The position numbers and the translations under genes were made by a program. A stretch of DNA of 64,000 bases from positions 124,001 through 188,000 of the forward strand of contig NZ_SAWY01000001.1 of the NCBI RefSeq assembly GCF_006439335.1, written 5' to 3'. The DNA comes from Litorilituus lipolyticus (GTDB lineage: Bacteria > Pseudomonadota > Gammaproteobacteria > Enterobacterales > Alteromonadaceae). The notes beneath the pieces were generated by a model that worked only from the letters and a program-made list of their open reading frames with translations, did not search any database and was not told the origin of the DNA. Positions within the stretch are counted from its first letter, which is position 1; the number at the start of each line of letters is the position of its first letter. Positions 28,210-38,361 of the stretch are shown piece after piece.

Positions 28210-29325
28210 TTAGAACAAACCTTCAAAATCGTAGCGTATACCAACGCTTAAATGATTTTGAGTATTAGCATCTTCGATATCTCGACTTAGCCACTCAACA
28301 AAAACACGAACAGAATCATTTAATTGATTTTCAAGTGTTAAGTTATAACCATCAAACGTTCGACCTTGACCATCACCATCCCAATCAAAGTAAGAGGTTT
28401 TAAAGGTATAGTTTTTTGGTAATGAGAAAGAAGCGGCCACATCAAAAGAAGATTGGTTATATACCATCGCTCCGGTATCTCGCTCAATATCTTGATACGT
28501 GGCAGCTAAATAAATAGTTTCATTGACTTTCCAACTACCCGCAATAGAGCGGAAATCCCTTTCCTCAAGTCCACCAAGTTCTTGATCTAAATAAGACGCA
28601 CCCACATAGAAATCACCAAAACTGTAACCGACACCAATAGAGCCTGAATCAACGTGATCTACATCGTTTGCTTGAGAGTTATCTCCCCCAGCAGAGTTTT
28701 CCGCACTACCATTGAATTGCAATCCTGCATCAAGTTTAAAACCACCCTTAGTATAAGAATAAGTCACCATTTGGTTTGTTCTAAACGGACTTGCTTCATC
28801 ATAACCAAACGGACTTGAGCGGTTATTAAAAATATCTGTTACTTCGGCAACTATATTGTAATGTGGACTCCATTGCTTACCGATTGCAACTTGACCAAAA
28901 CTCCCTCTTAAACCGGCAAAACCTAATCGTGCATCGCCAAAATCTGCATCGGCTTCTACATCAATATCCCACTCACCTTGATAAAAAGCTGTAATACTTT
29001 CATTAACAGCTATATCGCCTTTAAAGCCTACTCGAGAGAAGAAATCAGTTACATCAGTACTGCTTTCTCCATCACCAAAGTCACTGTATGTTAATGCTGG
29101 CCTTAAGCTACCGTATAGCGTGACACCATAGTTTTCTTTTCTTTGCGCTTCTTTATTATCTTTGTTTTCTAGATCAGCCAAACGTCTCTGTAGTGTTTCT
29201 AACTGACTTTGAACATCTTGCTCTGATGCTTTTTTCTGCTCACCACTATCGGCTGCGTTAGCTGCAAAAACGGGCATTGCTAACATTAACGGTAGTAATA
29301 CAGGTTTAAGTTTAAAATTTTTCAT
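28210..29325 (-). CDS. Outer-membrane porin
   Basis: 371 residues: signal peptide 1-24 (cut after ANA), a short coiled-coil segment (SQLETLQRRLADLENKD, about 40-57), then a 16-strand-type beta barrel with typical alternation (YGSLRPALTYSDF, FAGLRGSFGQVAIGKQWSP) and a terminal aromatic (YDFEGLF). The coiled coil may trimerise or contact peptidoglycan. It is clearly related to the porin at 40268-41410 (both have SLRP, NADFG/DADFG, IGKQ, DIFN-RSPF and a terminal YDF/YDY pattern). Solute unknown. Confidence 0.9.
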   Translation of the reverse strand: MKNFKLKPVLLPLMLAMPVFAANAADSGEQKKASEQDVQSQLETLQRRLADLENKDNKEAQRKENYGVTLYGSLRPALTYSDFGDGESSTDVTDFFSRVGFKGDIAVNESITAFYQGEWDIDVEADADFGDARLGFAGLRGSFGQVAIGKQWSPHYNIVAEVTDIFNNRSSPFGYDEASPFRTNQMVTYSYTKGGFKLDAGLQFNGSAENSAGGDNSQANDVDHVDSGSIGVGYSFGDFYVGASYLDQELGGLEERDFRSIAGSWKVNETIYLAATYQDIERDTGAMVYNQSSFDVAASFSLPKNYTFKTSYFDWDGDGQGRTFDGYNLTLENQLNDSVRVFVEWLSRDIEDANTQNHLSVGIRYDFEGLF

Positions 29326-29412
29326 TTGTTCACCTTATTGTATTTATGTTGTGTGTTGTTAAATGCTTCTTATGAAGCTTATTGTTGTAATAAAAAATTT
29401 ATTCAATTTGCC

Positions 29413-32271
29413 TTACAAATAACTTTCAATGGGCGGGCAGCTACAAATTAGGTTTCTATCCCCGTATACATTGTCGACTCGATTCGTTGTCGGCCAAAAC
29501 TTTGATTGGCTCGGTGAGCCATTAGGAAAACAGGCTATTTTGCGTGAGTATGAATGAGACCAGTCTTCATCACTTAAATCACTCAGGGTATGAGGAGCAT
29601 TGACTAATGGGTTATCGGTTAATGACCACTCCCCGCTCTCAACTTTTGCAATTTCTTGTCTGATCACGATGAGCGCATTAATAAATTTATCGAGCTCTTC
29701 TAACGATTCACTTTCCGTAGGCTCAATCATTAATGTGCCAGCCACAGGAAATGACATAGTGGGTGCGTGAAATCCAAAGTCCATTAAGCGTTTAGCAACA
29801 TCTTCTTCAGAAATGCCTGACGATTCTTTCAAGGGTCTAATATCAATGATGCACTCATGAGCTACGCGCCCTTTTTCTCCGCGAAATAGGATCGGATAAT
29901 GTGGACTAAGTTTCTCCATGATGTAATTGGCATTTAAAATGGCTAGCTCTGTTGCCTTCTTCAAGCCGTCAGCGCCCATTAATGCAATGTAAGCCCAAGA
30001 AATTGGCAGTATTGATGCACTACCTAAGGAAGTAGCAGATACAGCGCCTGAAGTTTGCTCTGTAACATGTCCTGGTAGAAACTCTGCTAAATGTGATTTT
30101 ACACCAATAGGTCCCATGCCAGGGCCGCCACCGCCATGAGGAATGCAGAAGGTCTTATGTAGATTAAGATGAGAAACATCTGAGCCAATAAAGCCAGGAG
30201 ATGTCAGCCCAACTTGTGCATTCATGTTGGCACCATCAAGATAAACCTGACCACCTGCCTCATGCACTAATTGACAAATATCTTTAATGCTTTCTTCATA
30301 AACACCATGTGTTGAAGGATAAGTGATCATTATCGCAGCAAGATTTTCTTGGTGTACTTCAACTTTCGTTGCTAAGTCATCCATATCGACATTGCCCTGT
30401 TTATCACAAGCGACAATAACAATACGCATTGACACCATGGCAGCACTTGCTGGGTTAGTACCATGCGCTGAACTTGGAATGAGGCAAATATTACGATGAT
30501 GATCACCGCGAGATTCATGGTAACGTTGAATAGCTATTAAGCCAGCATACTCACCTTGCGCACCTGAGTTTGGCTGTAATGAAAAAGCATCATAACCTGT
30601 CACAGTGCACAGCATTTCACTAAGGCTTTGTGCTAATTCTTGATAACCTTGGCATTGCTCTTTGGGTGCAAATGGGTGCATTTGAGAAAATTCAGACCAA
30701 GAAACAGGCAACATTTGCGCAGTAGCATTTAACTTCATGGTGCAAGAGCCTAGCGGTATCATGCCATGAGTTAATGAAAAGTCTTTGTTTTCAAGACTTT
30801 TCAAATAACGCAACATACGTGTTTCACTGTGATAACTATTAAAGACGTGATGAGTTAAGTATTCGCTTTTTCTACGACATTCTTTAGGAATATTACAAAA
30901 CTCTTCTTCTAAAGATTGCTCTATTGTTTCAATATCAAGGGACGTACCTGTAATAACCAAAAGTAATGCTTCCACATCAGCTTGAGTGGTTGTTTCATCA
31001 AGACTAATGACTAACTCTTGAGGAAATAAGCGTAGATTAAGCCCTTGCTGTAGCGCTCGCTGATAAATCGCTTGTGTTTTATCTCCTGTGGCAATGGTTA
31101 CAGTGTCAAAGAAGTGTTCATGAACTAAAGTAAATCCACACTGTTTAATCCCTTGTGCCAACACTGACGCTAATCGATTTACTCTACGGCCAATTTTTTT
31201 CAGTCCGTTTGGTCCATGATATACCGCATAAAATGAAGCCATATTTGCTAATAGTGCTTGCGCTGTACATATATTTGAATTCGCTTTTTCTCGACGAATA
31301 TGCTGCTCTCGAGTTTGCATGGCCATACGAAGTGCAGGTTGCCCTCTGCTATCAATTGATACACCAATCACTCGACCGGGAATAGTTCGTTTATATTTCT
31401 CACTCGTCGCCATAAATGCAGCATGAGGCCCACCAAACCCCATAGGCACACCAAAACGCTGTGCACTACCAATGACAACATCTGCTCCCATTTCCCCAGG
31501 TGGTTTCAATATCGTTAACGCTAATAAATCCGTTGCGACAGTAACTAATGTTTTCTTGCTATGAGCTTTAGCAATAAGCGTCTCTAAGTTGCATACTTCA
31601 CCTGTAGTACCAGGATACTGAACCAGTGCACCAAAGACATCATGTTGCTCAAGTTCATTACTTGGTCCAACAATAACATCAAAAGAAAAGTAGTTTGCTC
31701 GAGTTAAAACCACATCAAGGGTTTGTGGGTGAACATCATCTGCGACAAAGAAGCTATTACTTTTATTTTTACTCGCACGCTTACACAAGCTCATCGCTTC
31801 AGCTGCGGCTGTTGCCTCATCAAGCAATGAAGCATTAGATAATTCCATTGCCGTTAGGTCAGTAATCATCTGCTGATAGTTTAATAACGCTTCAAGCCTG
31901 CCTTGGGAAATTTCTGGCTGATAAGGGGTATAAGCTGTATACCAACCAGGGTTTTCAAAGACATTACGTAAAATAACATTTGGCACATGCGTATCGTAAT
32001 ACCCCTGACCAATGTAACTTTTATTGACCTTATTTTTAGCTGCAATTTCATGCAACTTGCTAAGCATATCCTCTTCACTTAACGGCTTAGCTAAATTCAT
32101 AGGTTGAGGTAGGCGAATATTCTCAGGCACAGTACTTTCAATAAGTTGCTCCGTAGAATCTAATGACAGCGCTTCTAACATGTGTTGTTCTTGCTGTGAG
32201 TTTGGGCCAATGTGACGACTAATGAAATCCGACTCATTACCTAATTGTGTTAACAAACTATGATTGCTCAT
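29413..32271 (-). CDS. gcvP: Glycine dehydrogenase (decarboxylating), P-protein
   Basis: 952 residues, the usual length of a fused alpha/beta GcvP. It decarboxylates glycine with PLP and passes the aminomethyl group to the lipoyl arm of GcvH. The PLP lysine is in [17 protein letters not shown] chose the ATG at 32271 because GGGAG lies seven bases upstream and the protein then starts MSNHSLL; an earlier ATG adds nine unusual residues. It follows gcvH by 50 bases and ends the glyA-gcvH-gcvP operon. Confidence 0.97.
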   Translation of the reverse strand: MSNHSLLTQLGNESDFISRHIGPNSQQEQHMLEALSLDSTEQLIESTVPENIRLPQPMNLAKPLSEEDMLSKLHEIAAKNKVNKSYIGQGYYDTHVPNVILRNVFENPGWYTAYTPYQPEISQGRLEALLNYQQMITDLTAMELSNASLLDEATAAAEAMSLCKRASKNKSNSFFVADDVHPQTLDVVLTRANYFSFDVIVGPSNELEQHDVFGALVQYPGTTGEVCNLETLIAKAHSKKTLVTVATDLLALTILKPPGEMGADVVIGSAQRFGVPMGFGGPHAAFMATSEKYKRTIPGRVIGVSIDSRGQPALRMAMQTREQHIRREKANSNICTAQALLANMASFYAVYHGPNGLKKIGRRVNRLASVLAQGIKQCGFTLVHEHFFDTVTIATGDKTQAIYQRALQQGLNLRLFPQELVISLDETTTQADVEALLLVITGTSLDIETIEQSLEEEFCNIPKECRRKSEYLTHHVFNSYHSETRMLRYLKSLENKDFSLTHGMIPLGSCTMKLNATAQMLPVSWSEFSQMHPFAPKEQCQGYQELAQSLSEMLCTVTGYDAFSLQPNSGAQGEYAGLIAIQRYHESRGDHHRNICLIPSSAHGTNPASAAMVSMRIVIVACDKQGNVDMDDLATKVEVHQENLAAIMITYPSTHGVYEESIKDICQLVHEAGGQVYLDGANMNAQVGLTSPGFIGSDVSHLNLHKTFCIPHGGGGPGMGPIGVKSHLAEFLPGHVTEQTSGAVSATSLGSASILPISWAYIALMGADGLKKATELAILNANYIMEKLSPHYPILFRGEKGRVAHECIIDIRPLKESSGISEEDVAKRLMDFGFHAPTMSFPVAGTLMIEPTESESLEELDKFINALIVIRQEIAKVESGEWSLTDNPLVNAPHTLSDLSDEDWSHSYSRKIACFPNGSPSQSKFWPTTNRVDNVYGDRNLICSCPPIESYL

Positions 32272-32321
32272 TAATATCTCCCAACCCTTTAGGGTCATAA
32301 CCTTGTTGTTTTTAAATGAAA

Positions 32322-32708
32322 TTAATCTTCAAGACTTGCTTGATATGCTTCACTGGTTAATAAATTATCCAGTTCTGCTGAATCTGATAATTTCACTTTT
32401 GCAATCCAACCCTCAGTTTGTGCCGCTTCATTAATCAGTTCAGGGTTATCTTCCAACGCATCATTGATCTCGATGACTTCACCCGTTACGGGCGCATATA
32501 CATCTGAAGCAGCCTTAACCGATTCAACAAGAGAAAAAACTGCACCTGCGGTAATGTCCTCACCTTCTTCTGGTAATTCAACAAAAACAACATCCCCTAA
32601 TAACTCTTGCGCATGATGCGACACACCAATAGTGGCAGTGCCATCGCCATGATCTTTTACCCATTCATGGCTAGAGGCGAATCTATAATTGTTATCTGAT
32701 GTACTCAT
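32322..32708 (-). CDS. gcvH: Glycine cleavage system H-protein
   Basis: 128 residues, with the lipoylated lysine K65 in [14 protein letters not shown]. It carries the aminomethyl intermediate between GcvP, GcvT and dihydrolipoamide dehydrogenase. Lies between glyA (129-base gap) and gcvP (50-base gap). Confidence 0.97.
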   Translation of the reverse strand: MSTSDNNYRFASSHEWVKDHGDGTATIGVSHHAQELLGDVVFVELPEEGEDITAGAVFSLVESVKAASDVYAPVTGEVIEINDALEDNPELINEAAQTEGWIAKVKLSDSAELDNLLTSEAYQASLED

Positions 32709-32772
32709 TTGTTATCTCCAAAATTCTATTTATTACAGTTCAAACACTATTTTTAGGGTGTGTTTAAACTCA

Positions 32773-32797
32773 GAAAAGCGTAACTATTCAGCTTTTC
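32773..32797 (-). other. Hairpin in the glyA-gcvH gap
   Basis: GAAAAGC (32773-32779) and GCTTTTC (32791-32797) form a 7-bp stem with an 11-base loop. There is no T-run, so not a terminator; it may protect or process the message between glyA and gcvH. Confidence 0.35.
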
Positions 32798-32818
32798 CTT
32801 ATTGTTCTGTTCAATGAT

Positions 32819-32849
32819 TTTCTAGCGATACAAATTTCTAGCGATACAA
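32819..32849 (-). repeat. Tandem duplication of the glyA 3' end
   Basis: Two copies of TTTCTAGCGATACAA (plus strand 32819-32833 and 32835-32849) repeat with a 16-base period. On the coding strand each copy reads Leu-Tyr-Arg-stop, so the last codons and stop of glyA have been duplicated just past the gene. Confidence 0.8.
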
Positions 32850-34133
32850 TGGAAATTCTTCACAAAGTTTTTGTACCTGCGCTAAGGCTTTTGCTTCCGC
32901 TACACTGTTATCTTCAGGGTTTGCAGCTAAACCATCTAAAACGTCACCAATGCAGTGGCCAATTAATTCAAACTCTGCATTGCCAAAACCTCGGCTGGTG
33001 CCTGCTGGTGTTCCTAAGCGAATTCCTGATGTCACCATGGGTTTTTCTGGGTCAAAAGGGATACCATTTTTATTACAGGTAATGCCGGCGCGCTCTAGGC
33101 TTTCTTCGGCGATATTACCTTTCAAGCCTTTTGGTCTTAAATCAACCAGCATCAGATGAGTGTCAGTTCCACCAGTTACAATATCGCAACCGCGTGTTTT
33201 CAGTGTGCTAGCCAGCACTTTTGCATTACTTAATACATTTTTAATGTAAGCATGAAATTCAGGCTCTAACGCTTCCCCTAATGCAACGGCTTTTGCAGCA
33301 ATAACATGCATTAATGGGCCACCTTGCAATCCAGGGAATACGGCAGAGTTTATTTTTTTCGCGATAGTTTCATTGTTAGTTAGGATCAAGCCACCACGAG
33401 GTCCGCGTAAGGTTTTGTGAGTTGTTGTCGTAACGACATCTGCATAAGGTAAGGGATTTTGATGATGTCCAGTTGCAACGAGACCCGCTATATGAGCCAT
33501 ATCCACCATTAATAAGGCACCGACTTCATCAGCTATTTTTCTAAACACTGAAAAATCTATTTCGCGCGGTATTGCAGAGCCCCCAGCAATTATCATTTTT
33601 GGCTTGTGCTCTTTAGCCAATGCAAGTACTTCATCATAATCAATCAGCATGTTGTCTTTGCGAACACCGTATTGAATCGCATTAAACCATTTGCCTGACT
33701 GTGCCGGACGTGCACCATGAGTTAAGTGTCCACCAGCATCTAATGACATACCTAAAATGGTATCTCCTGGCTGGACTAACGCTAGCATCACTGCACCATT
33801 AGCTTGTGCACCAGAATGTGGTTGCACATTGACATATTGCGCTTCAAAAATGCACTTAGCTCGGTCTATCGCTAATGTTTCAACAATATCTACATGCTCA
33901 CAGCCACCGTAATATCTACGCTTTGGGTACCCTTCTGCATATTTATTAGTTAATAAAGACCCCTGAGCTTCCATAACTGACTTTGATACAATATTTTCAG
34001 AGGCAATTAATTCAATTTGTTGCTCTTGTCGCTTGGCTTCAAGTTGCATGGCCATTTCAACTGCGCCATCAGTCACAGATAACTGAGCTGAGAAGAAATG
34101 TTCTAATTCAAACGATTGATACTTACTTTTCAT
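32838..34133 (-). CDS. glyA: Serine hydroxymethyltransferase
   Basis: 431 residues. PLP enzyme converting serine and tetrahydrofolate to glycine and methylene-tetrahydrofolate. The PLP lysine is in [15 protein letters not shown]. It is about 12 residues longer at the N-terminus than typical GlyA (417-420), with an unusual [14 protein letters not shown] start; a later start cannot be excluded. First gene of the operon with gcvH and gcvP, so it is dedicated to glycine breakdown. A second, housekeeping glyA probably exists elsewhere (not visible). Confidence 0.95.
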   Translation of the reverse strand: MKSKYQSFELEHFFSAQLSVTDGAVEMAMQLEAKRQEQQIELIASENIVSKSVMEAQGSLLTNKYAEGYPKRRYYGGCEHVDIVETLAIDRAKCIFEAQYVNVQPHSGAQANGAVMLALVQPGDTILGMSLDAGGHLTHGARPAQSGKWFNAIQYGVRKDNMLIDYDEVLALAKEHKPKMIIAGGSAIPREIDFSVFRKIADEVGALLMVDMAHIAGLVATGHHQNPLPYADVVTTTTHKTLRGPRGGLILTNNETIAKKINSAVFPGLQGGPLMHVIAAKAVALGEALEPEFHAYIKNVLSNAKVLASTLKTRGCDIVTGGTDTHLMLVDLRPKGLKGNIAEESLERAGITCNKNGIPFDPEKPMVTSGIRLGTPAGTSRGFGNAEFELIGHCIGDVLDGLAANPEDNSVAEAKALAQVQKLCEEFPLYR

Positions 34134-34626
34134 AATAATTGCCTTTTACTTGAGCTAGCCATTCTAGCTATATACACGATGAGCATTACCTAATGCTTTC
34201 AAATAAAGCGACTTACCTTTAGGTGCTTGCTTTATCTAATATTGTTCTATTGCTACTGCATTTTTTAGTGAACCGATTTATCAATTAGTTAATCCACAAA
34301 AATAATGAAATTTTTTAGACCTATGCGAGGTCTACTTTTCATACGCCTAAATGACTAATTAATTTAGCTTATCGACTGAGACATTCAGTTTCTTTTTTAC
34401 CTTAGGTGAACAGCATTAAAATTCACAAAAGCGTCATAACTTTTTAAAACATAGCAGTCACCAATCCCCATTTCAAGAAAAAAGTTTCCTATCGGAAACT
34501 TTTTTCTTTCATTTCCTCTTTAACTACTGATTTCACTCAATGTTTATTTTTAGAAATTAAGGTTTTGCAGCTGCCAGAGATGTGCAACAATGAAAACAAT
34601 CAATATATTTCAGGGCAGCAAACAAA
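34134..34626. other. glyA / XRE-cupin divergent region, 493 bases
   Basis: No open frame. On the glyA side several short perfect hairpins are seen: AGCTAG/CTAGCT (34153-34169), AAAGC/GCTTT enclosing ACCTTTAGGT (34205-34233) and AGACCT/AGGTCT (34317-34333). A long palindrome is at 34475-34508. The conserved core of a glycine riboswitch was looked for on both strands and not found. Confidence 0.6.
34475..34508. promoter_or_regulatory. Long perfect palindrome, operator candidate for the XRE-cupin regulator
   Basis: Arms of 15 bp around TATC; the inner part reads GTTTCCTATCGGAAAC and the outer part is A6/T6. The inner 16 bases recur with one change at 35534-35549. It lies about 120 bases before the regulator gene and 340 before glyA. 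Confidence 0.7.
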
Positions 34627-35256
34627 ATGAGCGGGCAAAAAAGTGTTGATGTTTACCCATCAATGGTCATTGCAGATAGCCAAGATAATGTGAAAGCTAT
34701 AGAAAAAATCACGATCGGTGCACAACTTAAAGCTATCAGAACAAATAATAAATTAACTTTAGAAGAAGCCAGTAAACGAACTGGCCTTGCACGCTCAACC
34801 CTATCTAAAATTGAGAATGAACAAATTTCGCCAACATTTACTGTGATGCAAAAATTAGCTACTGGGCTTGATATAGAACTCCCTCAATTATTCACTAAGC
34901 CAGAAAAAAAGCAGGCCACAGGACGAAGAGATATTACATTGAGCGGTTCAGGGAAGTCTCATGTCACATCTACTTATGAGCATGAATTACTGGCAACTCA
35001 ATTTAGTAATAAGAAAATGATGCCCTATAAAAGTCGTGTTTATGCGCGGAGTTTCGAAGATTTTGGTGAATGGGTTCGTCATGAAGGAGAAGAGTTTCTA
35101 CTTGTTCTTGAAGGCGAGATCCAACTATTAACCGAATTTTATGAAGCGACAACACTAAAAAAAGGCGACAATGTCTATTACGATGCCACCATGGGACATT
35201 TAGTTATATCCGTCAGTGAAGAAGATGCTGTTATCTTATGGGTTACAGCTTCTTAA
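34627..35256 (+). CDS. XRE-cupin transcriptional regulator of the glycine cluster
   Basis: 209 residues: a helix-turn-helix of the XRE class (about 30-85; LEEASKRTGLARSTLSKIEN) and a C-terminal cupin barrel (about 135-207; HEGEEFLLVLEGEIQLL) that should bind a small ligand. Regulators of this build commonly sense amino acids or polyamines. In Vibrio cholerae an HTH regulator sits at the same place between glyA and gcvT (from memory), which supports control of glycine cleavage. Likely binds GTTTCCTATYGGAAAC at its own promoter and at the symporter. Confidence 0.9.
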   Translation: MSGQKSVDVYPSMVIADSQDNVKAIEKITIGAQLKAIRTNNKLTLEEASKRTGLARSTLSKIENEQISPTFTVMQKLATGLDIELPQLFTKPEKKQATGRRDITLSGSGKSHVTSTYEHELLATQFSNKKMMPYKSRVYARSFEDFGEWVRHEGEEFLLVLEGEIQLLTEFYEATTLKKGDNVYYDATMGHLVISVSEEDAVILWVTAS

Positions 35257-35646
35257 CAAAAAAAGCCACCTTCAAGAAAATATGAGAGTTTTAATAAAAA
35301 GCTCTCACTTTTTACTCCCCCCCTCTAACAAACCTCAACAGCAACTTGATAAACACACAAAAATGATCAGCTTAGGCTGAAAACCGACCACAATTGTTAA
35401 TATCTGGTAAGACCACAGCATCTAGCGCACACAGTAAAAAACTTAAAAATCATGCAGTTAAGAAAAAACAAACTGATAACATGTTAAAAAATGTTAATTA
35501 AAGGTTGCTAAACGTTTCCCGAAAGACTAGTTTGTTTCCTATTGGAAACGCTTAATTATGCACTTTTCAATTAATAAATAATCAAAAGAGCCAATGTCAG
35601 AGTTGGTGAAAGAATATAAAATTATAACAATTCAATTGAGGTTACT
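35257..35646. other. Intergenic region between regulator and symporter, 390 bases
   Basis: No open frame. Holds a GTTTCCTATTGGAAAC palindrome at 35534-35549 and a related half (GTTTCC-CGAAAG) at 35514-35525. The symporter promoter must lie here; its -10 and -35 could not be read reliably. Confidence 0.55.
35534..35549. promoter_or_regulatory. Operator candidate ahead of the symporter-gcvT unit
   Basis: GTTTCCTATTGGAAAC, 6-bp perfect arms around TATT, 15 of 16 bases identical to the core of the palindrome at 34475-34508. It lies 98 bases before the symporter start. Confidence 0.7.
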
Positions 35647-37029
35647 ATGGAATTTTTAACAAGTTTAATTTCCAGTCTTAACGGCATAGTATGGGGAGTA
35701 CCTATGCTGATTATGATACTTGGTGTCGGTTTATTTTTAACAGTAAGCTTGCGATTTATGCCAATTATCAATTTAGGGACAGGTTTCAAATTGCTATGGA
35801 CAGGTCGAATTCCTGACAAAGACAAGAATGCCAAAGGGGAAATAAGTCCTTTTAATGCTTTAATGACTTCATTATCAGCCACTATAGGTACTGGTAATAT
35901 TGCAGGTGTTGCTACGGCTATTTTCCTTGGTGGGCCAGGCGCACTATTTTGGATGTGGTGTACGGCATTGGTTGGTATGGCCACCAAGTTTGCCGAAGCA
36001 GTATTAGCTGTACGTTATCGTGAAGTAGACGAAAACGGCAATCACAGCGGTGGTCCAATGTATTATATAAAGAATGGCTTATCTAGTCGTTGGGGCTGGT
36101 TAGGTGGTGCTTTCGCATTCTTTGGCTCTGTGGCAGCTTTTGGTATTGGTAATACAGTTCAAACAAATTCTGTAGCTAATGCACTAGAAAGTAACTTTGG
36201 TATTAGCCCTGTGCTAACGGGTGTGATTCTAATGATACTTGTTGGTTTAGTCTTGATGGGTGGCATTAAACGCATTGGTGATGTGGCTGGTAAGCTTGTA
36301 CCACTAATGGCCATTTTTTATATCAGTGCAGGTGTTATTGTTTTACTAATGCAAGCATCTGAAATCCCAGCAGCTTTTGCTTTAATTTTTGAAAGTGCAT
36401 TTACATCAACGGCCGCTGAAGGTGGTTTTGCTGGTGCTGCAGTTTGGGCTGCAATTCGATTTGGTGTGGCGCGTGGTGTATTCTCCAATGAAGCTGGTTT
36501 AGGTAGTGCGCCTATTGCGCATGCTGCGGCAAAAACTAATAACCCTGTGGCACAGGGCTTAGTTGGCATGTTAGGTACTTTCATTGATACATTAATCGTT
36601 TGTTCTATCACCGGTCTAGCTATTATTGTATCGGGTGAGTGGACTTCAGGTGCAACGGGTGCGGAATTAACGTCTAATGCCTTTGCCTCAGCGATTCCAT
36701 TCGGTAACTATATCGTTGCTATCGCACTTACAGTGTTTGCATTTACGACTATTTTGGGGTGGAGCGTATACGGAGAGAAATGTGTTCAATATTTCTTTGG
36801 CGTAAAAGCAATTATTCCTTTTAGAGTACTTTGGATAATCATAGTGCCAGTGGGTGCTGTTGGTTCTTTAGAGTTTATCTGGTTACTTGCAGATACTATG
36901 AATGCTTTAATGGCTATTCCAAACCTTATTGCCATTGTTTTACTTAGCCCAGTGGTTATTCAGTTAACTCGTGAATACTTTGTTAGTGGTGGTAAAGTAC
37001 CTGCTGACATGGAAAACCAAGAAAGCTAA
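35647..37029 (+). CDS. Sodium:alanine/glycine symporter (AGCS family)
   Basis: 460 residues with about ten or eleven membrane helices. Family signatures: SLSATIGTGNIAGVATAIFLGGPGA shape near residue 77 and the GVFSNEAGLGSAPIAHAAA segment near 278. It takes up glycine or alanine with Na+. Sitting directly before gcvT and behind the glycine regulator it most likely brings in glycine for the cleavage system. GAGG lies six bases before the ATG. Confidence 0.93.
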   Translation: MEFLTSLISSLNGIVWGVPMLIMILGVGLFLTVSLRFMPIINLGTGFKLLWTGRIPDKDKNAKGEISPFNALMTSLSATIGTGNIAGVATAIFLGGPGALFWMWCTALVGMATKFAEAVLAVRYREVDENGNHSGGPMYYIKNGLSSRWGWLGGAFAFFGSVAAFGIGNTVQTNSVANALESNFGISPVLTGVILMILVGLVLMGGIKRIGDVAGKLVPLMAIFYISAGVIVLLMQASEIPAAFALIFESAFTSTAAEGGFAGAAVWAAIRFGVARGVFSNEAGLGSAPIAHAAAKTNNPVAQGLVGMLGTFIDTLIVCSITGLAIIVSGEWTSGATGAELTSNAFASAIPFGNYIVAIALTVFAFTTILGWSVYGEKCVQYFFGVKAIIPFRVLWIIIVPVGAVGSLEFIWLLADTMNALMAIPNLIAIVLLSPVVIQLTREYFVSGGKVPADMENQES

Positions 37030-37052
37030 TTAATTCCCTTCCTCTCTTTATG

Positions 37053-37079
37053 TAAAGTCGCTCTATTAGAGCGACTTTA
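37053..37079 (+). promoter_or_regulatory. Stem-loop touching the gcvT ribosome-binding site
   Basis: TAAAGTCGCTC-TATTA-GAGCGACTTTA, a perfect 11-bp stem. Its last base is the first base of AGGA (37079-37082), the likely ribosome-binding site of gcvT. No T-run follows, so it is not a simple terminator. Could tune gcvT translation or protect the message. Confidence 0.55.
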
Positions 37080-37088
37080 GGAATGACC

Positions 37089-38210
37089 ATGATAAATTCA
37101 AATCTTTTAAAAACCCCTTGCTACGATCTTCACCTAGAAGCTGGTGGCAAAATGGTTCCTTTTGCGGGCTATGAAATGCCTGTCCAATATGCTCTAGGTG
37201 TAAAAAAAGAACATTTGCATACTCGCGCTCAAGCGGGCTTATTTGATGTTTCGCATATGGGGCAATTAAAGCTAATAGGAAAAAATGCAGCTGCCGCGTT
37301 AGAAACGTTAGTGCCTGTAGATATCATTGATTTACCACAAGGTAAACAGCGCTATGCGCTCTTTACTAATGAACAAGGCGGCTTGCTAGATGACTTGATG
37401 GTTAGTAACTTTGGTGATCATTTATTTGTTGTAGTAAACGCAGCTTGTAAGGCTCAAGATATTGCTCATTTGAAGACTAATTTGCCTGAAGATATCGAGA
37501 TTGAGCTACTCGAAGATAGAGCATTATTAGCTTTGCAAGGACCTAAAGCCGCTGAGGTATTAAAGCGCCTACTGCCAGAAAGCGCAGATATGATCTTTAT
37601 GGATTCAAGAGTGGTAAATTTTGAAGGTGCTGAATGTATTATAGGTCGAGCTGGTTATACTGGTGAAGATGGCTTCGAGATTTCAATTCCTGCAGAGCGT
37701 GCTGAACATATTACCCGTTTATTACTTGCTGAAAAGGAAGTTGAGTGGGTTGGGTTAGGCGCACGTGATTCTCTGCGTTTAGAATCAGGCTTATGTTTAT
37801 ATGGCCATGATATTGACCAAACAACTACCCCTGTTGAAGCCAGCCTTCTATGGGCAATTAGCAAGGTAAGGCGAACTGGTGGCGAACGTGAGGGTGGCTT
37901 CCCCGGTGCAGAAATTATACTTGAACAAATTGCCACTAAAGAGGTTACTCGTAAACGAATTGGCATGCTGGGCTTAGGAAAAGCCCCTGTGCGAGAAGGG
38001 GCTGAACTATTTAATAGTGATGGCGATATGATTGGTGTTGTCACCAGTGGTACGGCGGGCCCCTCAAAAGGCTATCCTATTGCTATGGGATATGTTGAAA
38101 CAAAATATGCGGTTTTAGATACTGAAATTTTTGCCGAAGTTCGTGGGAAAAAATTACCTATGCTAATTCAAAAAATGCCTTTTGTTACACAACGCTATCA
38201 CCGAGGGTAA
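37089..38210 (+). CDS. gcvT: Aminomethyltransferase, glycine cleavage T-protein
   Basis: 373 residues. It moves the one-carbon unit from GcvH-bound aminomethyl to tetrahydrofolate, releasing ammonia. Family pieces: FDVSHMGQ near residue 52, YTGEDGFEIS, and ESGLCLYGHDI. I prefer the ATG at 37089 (MINSNLLK) because AGGA is six bases upstream; an ATG at 37083 overlaps that site. It follows the symporter by 59 bases. In many relatives gcvT leads the gcvH-gcvP operon; here it is split off to the other strand. Confidence 0.96.
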   Translation: MINSNLLKTPCYDLHLEAGGKMVPFAGYEMPVQYALGVKKEHLHTRAQAGLFDVSHMGQLKLIGKNAAAALETLVPVDIIDLPQGKQRYALFTNEQGGLLDDLMVSNFGDHLFVVVNAACKAQDIAHLKTNLPEDIEIELLEDRALLALQGPKAAEVLKRLLPESADMIFMDSRVVNFEGAECIIGRAGYTGEDGFEISIPAERAEHITRLLLAEKEVEWVGLGARDSLRLESGLCLYGHDIDQTTTPVEASLLWAISKVRRTGGEREGGFPGAEIILEQIATKEVTRKRIGMLGLGKAPVREGAELFNSDGDMIGVVTSGTAGPSKGYPIAMGYVETKYAVLDTEIFAEVRGKKLPMLIQKMPFVTQRYHRG

Positions 38211-38243
38211 TTAAACAGATATCCATCAAGATTAAATGCCAAT

Positions 38244-38280
38244 AAAAGGTAATAATATTTCTTATATTATTACCTTTTTT
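38244..38280 (+). terminator. Rho-independent terminator after gcvT
   Basis: 15-bp stem AAAAGGTAATAATAT / ATATTATTACCTTTT with a five-base loop, followed by T. The stem is AT-rich but long and perfect. Confidence 0.85.
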
Positions 38281-38361
38281 ATTTAAAGGCATTTTCACCT
38301 GAGTAAGAATTCAACTCAGACTTTACATGTAAATACTGAGCTGTGTTCAAATAAATAGTGA

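Noticed and set aside
34475-34508. Palindrome as a rho-independent terminator
   Set aside because: It lies between two divergent genes where no transcript should end, and its core recurs before the symporter, which fits an operator better.
34134-35646. Glycine riboswitch near glyA, the symporter or gcvT
   Set aside because: The conserved core elements were not found on either strand by eye; a covariance-model search would settle it.
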